The notes: generated from the letters alone by a model not told the origin. Counted from the stretch's first letter, positions 26,824-36,837 are shown. The stretch is DNA of 64,000 nt from Bolinopsis microptera (GCF_026151205.1 NC_087074.1:5580001-5644000); one strand, 5' to 3'. Program-made: numbers and translations.

Positions 26824-29800
26824 GTACTTTTATTGAAACCCTTACTTGGTTGGCATTGTATTTTACTGATGAGTGATGCATTAAGTCACTCTCTTATGCA
26901 GCACGATTTTATCGTACTCGGTAAAGAACTCAAATTATTTGTGATTCTAACCGACGATCTGCTAACAGTTGGAGTACGAAAGAGATGCTCGAGGAGAGAA
27001 ACAAATTCTAGGTCGCGGCACATACGGTGTGGTCTACTCTGCTATTGATAAGCTGACGAAGAGGAAAATTGCTGTCAAAGAAATTACCATTCAAGACGGA
27101 GATGAGTAAGTAGCCACTCATTCTTTACTTAGGGAACAGTTTTTTTTGAGGAATTGATCAGATTAACTATGAGTTTCCTTCTTTAAAAAAACAAAACTCA
27201 TAATATTGATACTTGATAATGTCTCGCGTCAAAGTTTCAATAAATTTGACTTACCTACAACGTTTCCTCAGCTCACAGATCCAGTATTTAGTAGAAGAGA
27301 TAGCACTCCACCAGCGGCTAAAAAACAAGAACATTGTCAGTTATTTGGGTTGTGAAAGAGAGGGTGTAACTGTCAGGATCTTCATGGAGCAAGTTCCCGG
27401 AGGTAAGTCTCAACGGATAACTTTATTTTCCAGGGATTAGTGATAGGATTTTTATTGATTGATGTAATTTATCAAGGGGTTCCAGATGAATTCGGGATTC
27501 CGAATAATGCACGATAAACTTCCACCCTCTAACTTATATACTACAGGTTCACTTCCACCCTCTAACTCATATATTACAGGTTCACTCAGCAAGCTGATCA
27601 AGAACATCTGGGGTCCACTGAAGGGCCAAGAACCGGCCATGAGCCATTACACTCGCCAGATAATCGAAGGCCTTATCTACCTTCACAAACAAAACATTGT
27701 CCACAGGTAAAACACGTGGTAAAACACGTGGTAAAACACGTGCCATATAGCAGAGTTTTAGGTTCGTACCTGGTCTGTAGTTCTAGGAATCCTTACATAT
27801 TCCTAATATTATGATTTGTTTATTGGTGAACCGGGGGAGGTTATAAATGTTTATATTATCACCTACTTTACATGATATTTAGCTGACTCGCTAAGTAACA
27901 TCAAACAGGGATATCAAGCCTGACAACATCCTCATTGACATGTACCGAGGAACACTTAAAATCTCGGATTTCGGAACGTCAAAACGAATCCAGGGATTGT
28001 GTCAAAAGATGGTTAATCTTAAAGGTACGTTTCAGTTTCTAATATGAATTAATATGTACATAATACATACCCATTACCCCCCTCTCTCCGTCCCCATCCG
28101 CAAATGGAGTCGATTTACGCAGACAAACAGTTTGTTGCCGTCTAGAAGTCCACTGCTAAATCTTTAACTCGTTCCTTTTCTGTCAACTGGCAATTTAGAG
28201 AGTTTAGGGTTTCAAAACAATTATGTAACACTGTTCAAAGCACTGCTCAGAGGAGAGGATTTTACAACTTCTTGAAACACTCTCTCTCTCCCTCGCTCTT
28301 TTGGAAGTGTTCCAAATGTTCATACCTAAAGTATGAGATCAGAAGAAAATTCTGTAACTTTGTTGTAAAACTGTAACTGTTACAGGAACGCCGCAGTTCA
28401 TGGCTCCCGAGGTGATCAGAGCCGGAGCCAGGGGTTACGGTCCTCCCGCTGACATCTGGTCTCTAGGTTGTACGTTGCTCGAGATGGCAACCGGCCAGAC
28501 GCCCTTTCATGAGGTACTTAGACATAAAAAACTAATTCTAAACATAGTGGTAGAGTGGTAACTCTAAAGATAGTGGTAGAGTGGTAACTCGAAACATAGT
28601 GGTAGAGTGGTAACTCTAAACATAGTGGTAGAGTGGTAACTCTAAACATAGTGGTAGAGTAGTAACTCTAAACATAGTGGTAGAGTAGTAACTCTAAACA
28701 TAGTGGTAGAGTGGTAACTCTAAACATAGTGGTATCAGTAGTAACTCTAAACATAGTGGTAGAGTGGTAACTCTAAACATAGTGGTAGAGTGGTAACTCT
28801 AAACATAGTGGTAGAGTAGTAACTCTAAACATAGTGGTAGAGTAGTAACTCTAAACATAGTGGTAGAGTGGTAACTCTAAACATAGTGGTATCAGTAGTA
28901 ACTCTAAACATAGTGGTAGAGTGGTAACTCTAAACATGGTGGTAGAGTGGTAACTCTAAACATAGTGGTAGAGTGGTAACTCTAAATATAGTGGTAGAGT
29001 GGTAACTCTAAACATGGTGGTAGAGTGGTAACTCTAAACATGGTGGTAGAGTGGTAACTCTAAACATGGTGGTAGAGTGGTAACTCTAAACATGGTGGTA
29101 GAGTGGTAACTCTAAACATGGTGGTAGAGTGGTAACTCTAAACATAGTGGTAGAGTGGTAACTCTAAACATAGTGGTAGAGTGGTAACTCTAAACATAGT
29201 GGTAGAGTGGTAACTCTAAACATGGTGGTAGAGATAGTGGTAGAGTGGTAACTCTAAATATAGTGGTAGAGTGGTAACTCTAAACATAGTGGTAGAGTGG
29301 TAACTCTAAACATAGTGGTAGAGTGGTAACTCTAAACATAGTGGTAGAGTGGTAACTCTAAACATAGTGGTAGAGTGGTAACTCTAAACATAGTGGTAGA
29401 GTGGTAACTCTAAACATAGTGGTAGAGTGGTAACTCTAAATATAGTGGTAGAGTGGTAACTCTAAACAATTCTAGCATTCGGTTTGATTTTAAACTCCAA
29501 GTGACCAATATTAAAGTAAGGTTTATATTATGGGGAACTGAAAGGTTGATAAATAGCAATTGCAGATAAGGGGAAATAAAACTTATACAATTGATTTAAT
29601 TAATTAGTTAATTAAATTGATTATCTACCTTCTTAACTGGCTGATCGTGGAAATAACAAATGGAATGTTGCTTTACCGGTCCACTATTGTTTAGGCTAAC
29701 GACTAAATCTTGTTAACGAACCATTTGACGGGCTTGTCGTGTGACTCTATCTAACCGTCCCCAATTTGCAGCTGAGATCTGAGTACCAGGTGTACTATAA

Positions 29801-32800
29801 GATTGGTAAATGTATTAGTCCTGCTCTACCGGACGATGTTTCCGAGGAACTCATCGACTTTCTCAAGAGGTTTGTTGTTTCTCTGTGTAATACATGACCC
29901 GCTTGGATTGTATGACGACTTTGTTCGCTTTGTCCTCCAGTTCCTTTATTTGTAATGGGAAGTGATGGAGTTCAGATGATGCTGCAATATATCGCTAACT
30001 ATCCCCTTTTAAGGGGGCCGGGGGGGGGGAGTCTTCATCAAAATTATCTCGAAATCGAAACTAGTCGATTTCGAGAGAATTTTGATGAAGACCCCCCCCC
30101 CCCCCGGCCCCCTTAAAGCATTAAGATGTGAGACCATTTTCAATCCATCAAATTCTGTACATTAGAGAAGCTATTTCACGTATCAGGGCCATTACGTTAG
30201 ATTCTATTTACAGTTGCTTCATTCCTGACGAGGAGAAGAGACCCACGGCTCAGCAGCTTTTGGAGAGCGCCTTCATTGAAAAACACAGGTACCTGCTTTA
30301 ATTTCCCGTTTTACTTTCCAACTCATTTTAATAGGTATAATTTATAAATGACTGTCCAATAAAATTGCCAAGAATTTACCCCAAGACAGTCAATTTTGGG
30401 GATAAACGCCAAGCGGTTTCTCACGCATTATGATGGACTATACAAAAGCACCAAGAGTTCATAAAATTTTGGATAGCATTTCTTGGGAGTAATAGCTAGA
30501 GGACAATACTTGTTCGCACGTTCATTTATCTAAAACTGTTCGTCGTTCGCTCATTATTCCTTTTGCTGTGCCTATATTCTTGCGAATATAAGTATTTAAC
30601 CGATATAACGAGATAAAGTATTGTCTACTTTTATCGTTCTCCGCTATAGAAACTATCGTTTAGTAACTTTATTATCTACAACTAAAGCTCGCATGACCAT
30701 TATCAATCTGTACAATGTTCGACCGTTTGCCAAAAAGATTAAGGTAATATTTTGTAGTTTTTAATCAAAATAGATCAAGTAACTAGTCCATTCGCTGAGT
30801 CTTCACGACTCAACAGCTTGGTCACTTGTTTGTCTCTTTCGAACAAGTTACTTGCGCTTTGAGCATAATTTCTGAGTACATCATCTTACTAACTGTAAGA
30901 TAATTGTTGATAGTTTCTTGACATTATCATAAACAGTTTAGTAATTAACCGAGTCCTGACCGTTAGCTTTTGTGGCCTGTAACTTGAAAAATAACAAGAT
31001 ATCGCCTATAGTTATTATATATTATTGTTATGAAGTTTGAAAATTTATTAAAAATGTGCGCTATTATTTCAGATACGGCAAAGCACCATTGACACCTAAT
31101 TCACCCAATCGTTCCAGGAAACACTACTTACGTAGTGCATCAGGTACGTGTTGCTATGGTTACCACTTAGTGTGAAAAGAGTGAGTATCGTGCAGCCGGA
31201 TCACTCGTGTGTAAACTCACTTCATCTCACATACACACGCGCACAAGCACACGCTCATAAGCACGTGCATCTCACATACACACGCGCAGCAGCACGTGCT
31301 AGTATACTTTTGCAAGTGCTCGGCTCAGCAACTTTTATAGTCTGGTAGCACTTTTCTCTCCAGTTCTCATCCTTCACTCAAACATTAAGCACTGTGTTTT
31401 CGCCAGTCGTTAAGCGAGCAATGTTCTGTGGGGCACGTTCACTCGGTTGAAAAACCTGCATGAACAGTTTCTGTGCTCTTGTATTGCAGTCGAGTGCTTC
31501 AACTCTAAAGCTGCGCTCGCTCAAGTCGAGTGCAAGGCTAGCCTCGACCACTAGTACCGCTGCCATGCTCCTCACTTCACTTCTTGTTTCATGCAAAAAA
31601 TTTAAACCATCTTGTTGTATTTTTAAACGTAACCCTGTAGGGCCCCTGTCGACGGTGGCATCCAATCCTGGCCAAGCTATAGGTGAACAAACACTCCGAT
31701 TATTGCATCCCACTATCTGCCTTATGTGCTGTATTGTCTACTAGGTGGGGGGAGCCGACAATAGACATTACTTTTAGAACAATCCACTTTTAATCTGATC
31801 AATTAATGTCTAATGAGCTACTAGAATGCTCATTATTTACTTCAAAGTATCGAAATGTGTCGTCTCCCCCCAGATTTTGCAAATTCCTCTCTCCTGTTAG
31901 AGAATGTGTATCTTACTACTTTTAAGGAGGGCTAATGATTTTACCATTAGTGCATCACGTGCATTACGTGCATTGCATGTTACTGTCGTTTCACTTGATA
32001 GTGCTCTGCATGTTCCGCATGAACGATTAGCTGTTCACTACAAGATTCAACAAGGTGGGTGAAGAAGAACACGCTGACAGTCACAGTGTCACACGCTGAC
32101 AGTCAGTGTCACACGCTGACAGTCACAGTGTCACACGCTGACAGTCACAGTGTCACACGCTGACAGTCACAGTGTCACACGCTGACAGTCACAGTGTCAC
32201 ACGCTGACAGTCACAGTGTCACACGCTGACAGTCACAGTGTCACACGCTGACAGTCACAGTGTCACACGCTGACAGTCACAGTGTCACACGCTGACAGTC
32301 ACAGTGTCACACGCTAGTCACAGTGTCACACGCTGACAGTCACAGTGTCACACGCTGACAGTCACAGTGTCACACGCTGACAGTCACAGTGTCACACGCT
32401 GACAGTCACAGTGTCACACGCTGACAGTCACAGTGTCACACGCTGACAGTCACAGTGTCACACGCTGACAGTCACAGTGTCACACGCTGACAGTCACAGT
32501 GTCACACGCTAAAGTTTTAAAACAATGCGAACGTTTGTTGGAGGTTCATACTTTACAACATACTCACAGTATGTAGTAAACATTGTTCATTACAATTTAC
32601 AGTTCACTACTCCAACTAACAGTTCATTACTCCGTCCTAATTCTGTGCGAGGTTTAACTCGGTTAGAGATGAGTATGCGTGCAGATTTAGCGCGTCATAT
32701 TTACCTTGTCACATTAATATCACATACCATTAAGAAACACCAGGTATAAAAGCATGTAAGAGAAATATTGGACGACACAGTACTAACATATTATAATATA

Positions 32801-33906
32801 TAATTGTCAATAAGCTACACCAAGTTCACACAACCTATAACAAGTTCACTCTCACAAGTATTCACGTTTCAATATATTTGTCGTGATTCCTTAGAGCGTG
32901 CGTACTGCGTGTTGTTGTGACAGGTCTTTGTTGTTGTGTTGCATTATTAGACGCTGTATTATACTTGTATAACTCCCCTTTTTACCTGGCTGTATTAGTA
33001 ATATAACGCTCTGATGGTCGGACGGTATTAAATCAGATCCGGGCCCTAGTACACAGCTGGGTTGCATGATCTCTCGGTAAGCCAGGGTGATCAGAGTTTT
33101 CTGTTCACAATGTTGTAAATGATTACTGGTTACTTGGTATAATGTTTGTGAGATGACTCGTGAGTGTTTGATCAGTGAATTCTTGTACTGATTTATTCGT
33201 GGGTTCATTTTATCAATTAGGGACTGTGTTTTCATGTTTTTTATATTGGAAAGATTGATACTTTACATTCTATGGTATTTCTCGGCACGAATTTTTAATC
33301 TCATGAAAGTTCCGTTTAAAAATGTATTTCCAAGTGATCTCAGATCTTGGAATGCTTTTGACTTCGAATTTAAACAGAACGCAGACTATCTAAGTATCAA
33401 TCTTGTTGGGTCGCTAAAACCGCATGTGTGAAGTTAAGAGCATGATCCTACGTTAACCTCTCTAACTTATCCTAGGTTAAAACCCGTCAATCAGACTAAA
33501 TGTAGCTTATCTTATCCTGACTTTTATCAATATTTCAGTGCCACATCAATCCTATGGTACCCATTCAAGCACAAGGTATGTATCGTTATAGTTGGTGCTT
33601 CTTTTGTGTAAAAACTTTCTCATGACGTTTAGTTGGGTTTACGCTATAGTTTTATCAACTTGACGCTATGATAACAAATCTTTTGCCTCATTAATAATAT
33701 TTAAGTTCTAGCATTTTACTATTTTCTGTTTTTGTTTCAGTCCTGATTACATCAACAAGAGCATGTCGATGGAGACAAAGAAGCAGCCAAGAGGATCCGC
33801 TTCAGACATGTCCCCCAAGTACGTGCTACTGTTTGTCATTAAAGCTACCAAATATTTACATATTCGTGTATATGTAGATCGGAATGTTGAAAAGCAGCAT
33901 CTATAA
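16198..33906 (+). CDS. ASK-family MAP kinase kinase kinase (14 exons, 5' end uncertain)
   Basis: Apoptosis signal-regulating kinases are cytosolic Ser/Thr kinases that phosphorylate MKK4/7 and MKK3/6 and so activate JNK and p38 under stress. Exons read by eye: 16198-16357, 21322-21478, 26293-26436, 26587-26823, 26969-27105, 27272-27402, 27580-27706, 27909-28024, 28386-28513, 29772-29869, 30214-30288, 31073-31143, 33539-33575, 33741-33818 or read through to a stop at 33,904-33,906. All phases agree. The order is ASK central regulatory region, then catalytic domain, then a short tail. Family hallmarks are ELLGKKG, the VLILE block, [20 protein letters not shown] and GTPQFMAPE. The N-terminal thioredoxin-binding part and the C-terminal coiled-coil/SAM-like part of vertebrate ASKs are not found here. 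Its introns hold several satellites and two G/C-capped hairpin elements. It converges on the TRIM gene. The family call is secure; the ends are not. Confidence 0.85.
16561..16640. repeat. short palindromic duplication
   Basis: ATTCTCGAGAGAGATAAT occurs twice, with TCTCTAGAATATTCTC between and after. It is a small inverted/direct repeat in the first long kinase intron. Confidence 0.5.
17408..17445. repeat. (CT)n microsatellite
   Basis: About 19 CT dinucleotides in the kinase intron. A short (AC)n run lies at 17,756-17,774. Confidence 0.9.
18835..19078. repeat. octamer array flanked by a 60-bp direct repeat
   Basis: About 15 copies of ACCTGGTT (18,888-19,017) lie between two near-identical flanks of about 60 bp (18,835-18,890 and 19,020-19,076). 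Both flanks contain GCTAGTAGTGGTCTAGACTC and end in AAAACCGGATA. The octamer expanded at the junction of a duplication. Confidence 0.85.
19079..21321. other. kinase intron, nothing else seen
   Basis: Remaining intron sequence before the exon at 21,322. Short chance frames on both strands, with no motif or repeat of note. Confidence 0.4.
21479..26292. other. 4.8-kb kinase intron
   Basis: Contains two copies of a diverged 35-bp segment with TTAAACTTTATTGAAAC (about 22,610 and 22,755) separated by three CACGTATATCTC units. A 139-codon open frame at 23,317-23,736 has no motif and is probably chance. No nested gene is recognised. Confidence 0.4.
26969..30288 (+). CDS. kinase gene, catalytic-domain exons
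   Basis: Seven exons encode a complete protein kinase domain. They carry the Gly loop [11 protein letters not shown], the VAIK-type lysine in IAVKE (AAA at 27,077), the alpha-C glutamate in EEIALH, the hinge FMEQVPGG, the catalytic loop HRDIKPDN (split across 27,706/27,909), DFG (Asp codon 27,967) and MAPE, ending in [16 protein letters not shown]. All catalytic residues are intact, so an active enzyme is predicted. In the activation segment the residue just before GTPQF is Lys (28,021-28,023), where ASK1 has the activating threonine. Introns here contain a 26-bp satellite (28,537-29,467), a foldback element (30,013-30,112) and duplicated splice sites. Confidence 0.88.
27518..27583 (+). repeat. 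duplicated splice acceptor (33-bp unit x2) in the kinase gene
   Basis: A 33-bp unit starting ACTTCCACCCTCTAACT is present twice in tandem, and each copy ends in TACAG|GTTC, so there are two consecutive acceptors (AG at 27,545-27,546 and 27,578-27,579). The downstream one is assigned because it gives the canonical ASK reading. Use of the upstream one would add 33 nt with no stop, an 11-residue in-frame insertion just after the hinge glycines. Confidence 0.8.
27707..27742 (+). repeat. 12-bp repeat starting exactly at a splice donor
   Basis: GTAAAACACGTG is repeated three times from the first base of the intron, so the GT donor is followed by two further in-register GTAAAA donor-like copies. 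Confidence 0.85.
28537..29467. repeat. 26-bp intronic satellite, about 36 copies
   Basis: Tandem units with GTGGTAGAGTGGTAACTCTA, beginning about 23 bp after the donor at 28,514. Variants include ATGGTGG, GTGGTATCAGTAG and one 12-bp slippage at about 29,230. A block of consecutive ATGGTGG variants (about 29,010-29,120) shows local homogenisation. Confidence 0.95.
30013..30112. mobile_element. 100-bp G/C-capped foldback element with TTAA target duplication
   Basis: A near-perfect palindrome. The left arm is GGGGGCC, ten G, then AGTCTTCATCAAAATT and TCTCGAAATCGA. The right arm is the reverse complement, ending in fourteen C, GG and CCCCC. The loop is only a few bases (AACTAG region). TTAA occurs on both sides (30,009-30,012 and 30,113-30,116), consistent with a target-site duplication. 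There is no coding capacity. It sits in the intron between two kinase exons. Confidence 0.75.
30289..31072. other. kinase intron, nothing seen
   Basis: AT-rich intron between the last catalytic exon and the first tail exon, without repeats or open frames of note. Confidence 0.4.
31073..33906 (+). CDS. kinase gene, C-terminal tail exons
   Basis: Exons 31073-31143 (with RKHYLRSAS, comparable to the YLRSISLP block just after the ASK1 kinase domain), 33539-33575 ([11 protein letters not shown]) and 33741 onward ([18 protein letters not shown]). The last donor-like site AA|GTACGT at 33,819 may be unused. Reading through adds 29 codons to a TAA at 33,904, with AATAAA at about 34,129. I found no downstream exons for the long ASK C-terminus. 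A candidate 18-codon terminal exon inside the 34.44-kb repeat is phase-compatible but weak. Confidence 0.5.
31746..31872. mobile_element. 127-bp short element with G-run inverted ends (tentative)
   Basis: The left end TGGGGGGAGCCGACA and the right end, read on the other strand, TGGGGGGAGACGACA match at 14 of 15 positions. The interior has a second inverted pair TAATGAGC...GCTCATTA. No convincing target duplication. It resembles a small member of the G-capped group. Confidence 0.45.
32066..32513. repeat. 22-bp intronic satellite, about 20 copies
   Basis: Tandem CACACGCTGACAGTCACAGT-GT units in the kinase intron. A single unit carries a 4-bp deletion (CGCTAGTCAC, about 32,313) and one early unit is shorter. 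The copies are otherwise almost identical. Confidence 0.95.
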
Positions 33907-34440
33907 ACCTGTTAGTGTCTCTAAAAGTGTGTCTTATTTCAACTGTTTAGTGTTTATGTGTGTGCGTGTCTTAGTGAGTTCTGTATCCGATGCGGTTGTG
34001 AGTGGTTGGACTAACCACTGTGGTGAGAGGAAGTAGGAACCTCACGCGATATGAGATATTATTCTTACCCTTTATTCACGGCATCCATCGCGATGTGAGG
34101 TTACTTGATACGATGTAAAGTATGCTCAATAAAAGTTGGATCTCGCTGTTTTATTCTCCAAGTCTCCGACCTCTTTTGTTGGCCGAGGGAGTATATTATT
34201 GTGCCGTAAAAAAATAAAATATTTGTTTTATTATTATATCATTTGTGGCTCGAGCGACTCTGCTGGATTTCTTTCACTAACTGTTTTTTAAATATTGTGC
34301 GCTAGATTTTGAAAGTGAACGTTGTGTGGTGCATCTTTATTTTCAAGAAGGTATAAATACAACCACTTTTTACTTTGAATCATTTCTCGTACGTGTTTCT
34401 CAAGTTCAACATTAAATCTCTCCATCTAGTCTGCTAAATT
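33907..34440. other. probable 3' region of the kinase gene
   Basis: Holds AATAAA at about 34,129 and little else. No exon-like frame for the missing ASK C-terminus was found. Confidence 0.35.
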
Positions 34441-34610
34441 TCAGAAGAGTACTGAAATTAATAACTGGCACAATGTACATGATTTCAGAAGAGTACTGAA
34501 ATTAATAACTGGCATAATCTATATGATTTTAGAAGAGTACTGAAATTAATAACTGGTATAATATACATGATTTTAGAAGAGTACTGAAATTAATAACTGG
34601 CACAATGTAC
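34438..34610 (+). repeat. 42-bp repeat x4, each with an acceptor-like TTTCAG/TTTTAG
   Basis: Four units each read (T)TTYAG|AAGAGTACTGAAATTAATAA. Two units end in TTTCAG and two in TTTTAG. The first could serve as a phase-compatible terminal exon of the kinase (18 codons, then stop), but this is unproven. Confidence 0.75.
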
Positions 34611-35855
34611 ACGATTTATTTTTATACCCAAATTAAAAATCCCGTTTGTTCGGTGTGAAATACAACTTCTACGGCACCAATTTCCCCAGAAACATCACCG
34701 TTAATTAACATCCCTGGTGTGAAAAGTGGGGACACGGTAACGAAACTTATGTGCGCATTTGCATTAATAATATTATATAACATATTATTAATATGCTATA
34801 TAATTCCTGTTGAGTTGTAGCGTGGTTTGAGCTGCTGACCTATGGATGAAGTTTATACTCTCGTCATGGAAACCATAACTGCTCTTCTGTACTCATACCC
34901 CAACCGGTAGGGTATAAGATTGTAAACTCCTAATTTTAACACTTTAAAACTGTTGAAGGGTCACAGCGCCTGAGTGGAATGCTCTGTATGTGTTCATTAA
35001 TGAAAAATAAAATCCGGATTAACTTAGAAATTCGTTAAGTGTCGTTATTTTGTGTTTGTGGGCTTACCTCTGTCTTTGCTTTTTACTTTGAAGTGTTTGG
35101 AACGTTTTACTTGATTGTAGCAGACTCGTACGACGGACTTGGATATATTTTCTGTAGAATCTCGGTATGAATTAAACGCTAATTGTCAGAGCATTTTGAG
35201 CACGCGAAAAACAATTATGGAGTAAATATACTATGCTTTTTTTGTTTCACGAATAAATTGAAGATTACATGACATTGCATGATATTTGATAAATATAAAA
35301 TGACAATTGTATAGAGTCCCTTCTATAAAACTTTCAAACGTGTCTAAATGCCAGCTCAAAACACTGCCCGTTCAAAAAATCAATCTTCGATTAAAAATAA
35401 CCCATTTAAATGTACGCCATAAAAGAGTCGATGATCAAAGATTTGATCCTTATTTTCCTTCAAGCCTGCACGTGCATGTCCTTGGGTCGCACGTGTGCGC
35501 GTTTCCAGCTTGTCCTGTATAGCAGGTCTAACTCCAGTCTCCCGGCGAGCTTTAGTTAAATGCCCAGACTGCTGCATCATACCACGTGACTGCTGCATCA
35601 TACCACGTGACTCTGCATCATACCACGTGACTATCGGCTCAGGACGTCTGTGAGTTGAACACCTGTGGAAATACACTGTTAGTGGTGCTGGTATTCGATA
35701 CTATTTAAGTATAAATACCACTGATCAGTGGATCTGTATCTACTACTCTACTAGAGACTAGAGTTGAAAAAGTCCAATGCTCTGTATTTTATTGTTTGCT
35801 GTTAAGTTTATGTTGAAGGGGTGCGGCTGCCAGTACCATATATTTGAGCATAGCA
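34611..35855. other. intergenic, no gene seen
   Basis: AT-rich. Contains three copies of TGCATCATACCACGTGACT (about 35,571-35,631), a 20/21-bp repeat with an E-box-like CACGTG. Two opposed open frames at 35,307-35,676 overlap each other and have no motifs. Confidence 0.4.
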
Positions 35856-35890
<35 letters not shown>

Positions 35891-36256
35891 AAGTGGATAT
35901 TTGTAGATATTTGGATAATGTCATCCACTTTTTTCGTGAATTATCCATTACAATAATCTACAAATATCTACATTTATCTACAAAAAATGTATATCTCAAA
36001 TATGTGCCCAGAAATTCTACTGAATTTTTGGAGATAAATGTATAAATTTGTAGAATTTGTAGAATTTTCGTGAATTATCCATTGACAATAATCTACAAAT
36101 ATCTACATTTATCTACAAAAAATGTAATCTCAAATATGTGCCCAGAAATTCTACTGAATTTTTGGAGATAAATGTATAAATTTGTAGAATGTCATCCACT
36201 TTTTTCGTGGATTATCCACTCTACATTAATCTACAAATATCTACAAATATCCACTT

Positions 36257-36288
<32 letters not shown>

Positions 36289-36293
36289 TAGCA
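35849..36293. mobile_element. 431-bp G/C-capped inverted-repeat element with CATAGCA target duplication
   Basis: CATAGCA (35,849-35,855) is followed by 33 G, then CCAAGTGGATATTTGTAGAT. The right end is the exact inverse (ATCTACAAATATCCACTTGG, then 28-29 C) followed by CATAGCA (36,287-36,293). The interior is a tandem duplication of about 130 bp containing TCTCAAATATGTGCCCAGAA, itself rich in inverted motifs. No coding capacity. The exact 7-bp direct repeat makes insertion of a discrete element very likely. Confidence 0.8.
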
Positions 36294-36662
36294 ATTTGGC
36301 TCAAAATAGTTCTGCTATTTTCCAATTTGAAAAATCTCCGGAGATTACAGTAGCTACAACTAAAGCACTCACAAGCTATTATGGTCCGTTATGAACTGGC
36401 AACTACATTAACTTTAATGAATATAAATATTCGCATTATGAATATAAACATTGCTATCGCGATCCGTCCTCACTTTAAAAGGAATAATCGATGTTGGGGA
36501 GACATTCTTCACCAAAGTCGCAATAGTTGCAAAGTTTTCAAGACCATGCAATTGCATTTTGCACCTCCTAGTTCACTTTTACCCTTCGTGAATTGGTATC
36601 AAATGTTGTGATCTCTCCTTACAATCATAATTGCGATAGTTACTTCAAAGAGATTGGCTGGT
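36294..36662. other. no gene seen; possible 3' end of the TRIM gene
   Basis: If TRIM exon 17 is spliced at 36,823, a short closing exon for the last NHL blade would be expected here. I could not identify one. A plus-strand open frame (36,381-36,611) lacks motifs. Confidence 0.35.
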
Positions 36663-36837
36663 TGTAGCCATAGTTACCTGAATACGATGATTGTTGCCAT
36701 AGTTACCTGAATACGATGATTGTTGCCATAGTTACCTGAATACGATGATTGTTGCCATAGTTACCTGAATACGATGATTGTTGCCATAGTTACCTGAATA
36801 CGATGATTGTTGCCATAGTTACCTGAATACGATGATT
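36663..36837 (-). repeat. 29-bp repeat x6 duplicating the donor of TRIM exon 17
   Basis: Each unit, on the minus strand, is the last 15 exonic bases (AATCATCGTATTCAG, encoding NHRIQ) plus 14 intronic bases GTAACTATGGCAAC. The first copy is the real exon end; five further copies follow inside the intron, so six CAG|GTAACT donors occur at 29-bp spacing. Reading on without splicing meets a stop within the second copy. Confidence 0.9.

Noticed and set aside
27701-29470. CRISPR-like regularly spaced repeats (26-bp array, also 22-bp array at 32 kb)
   Set aside because: Pure head-to-tail satellites without unique spacers, inside introns of a eukaryotic gene.
36381-36611. 76-codon plus-strand frame as a small gene or last kinase exon
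   Set aside because: No compatible splice acceptor in the right phase and no similarity to the ASK C-terminus.
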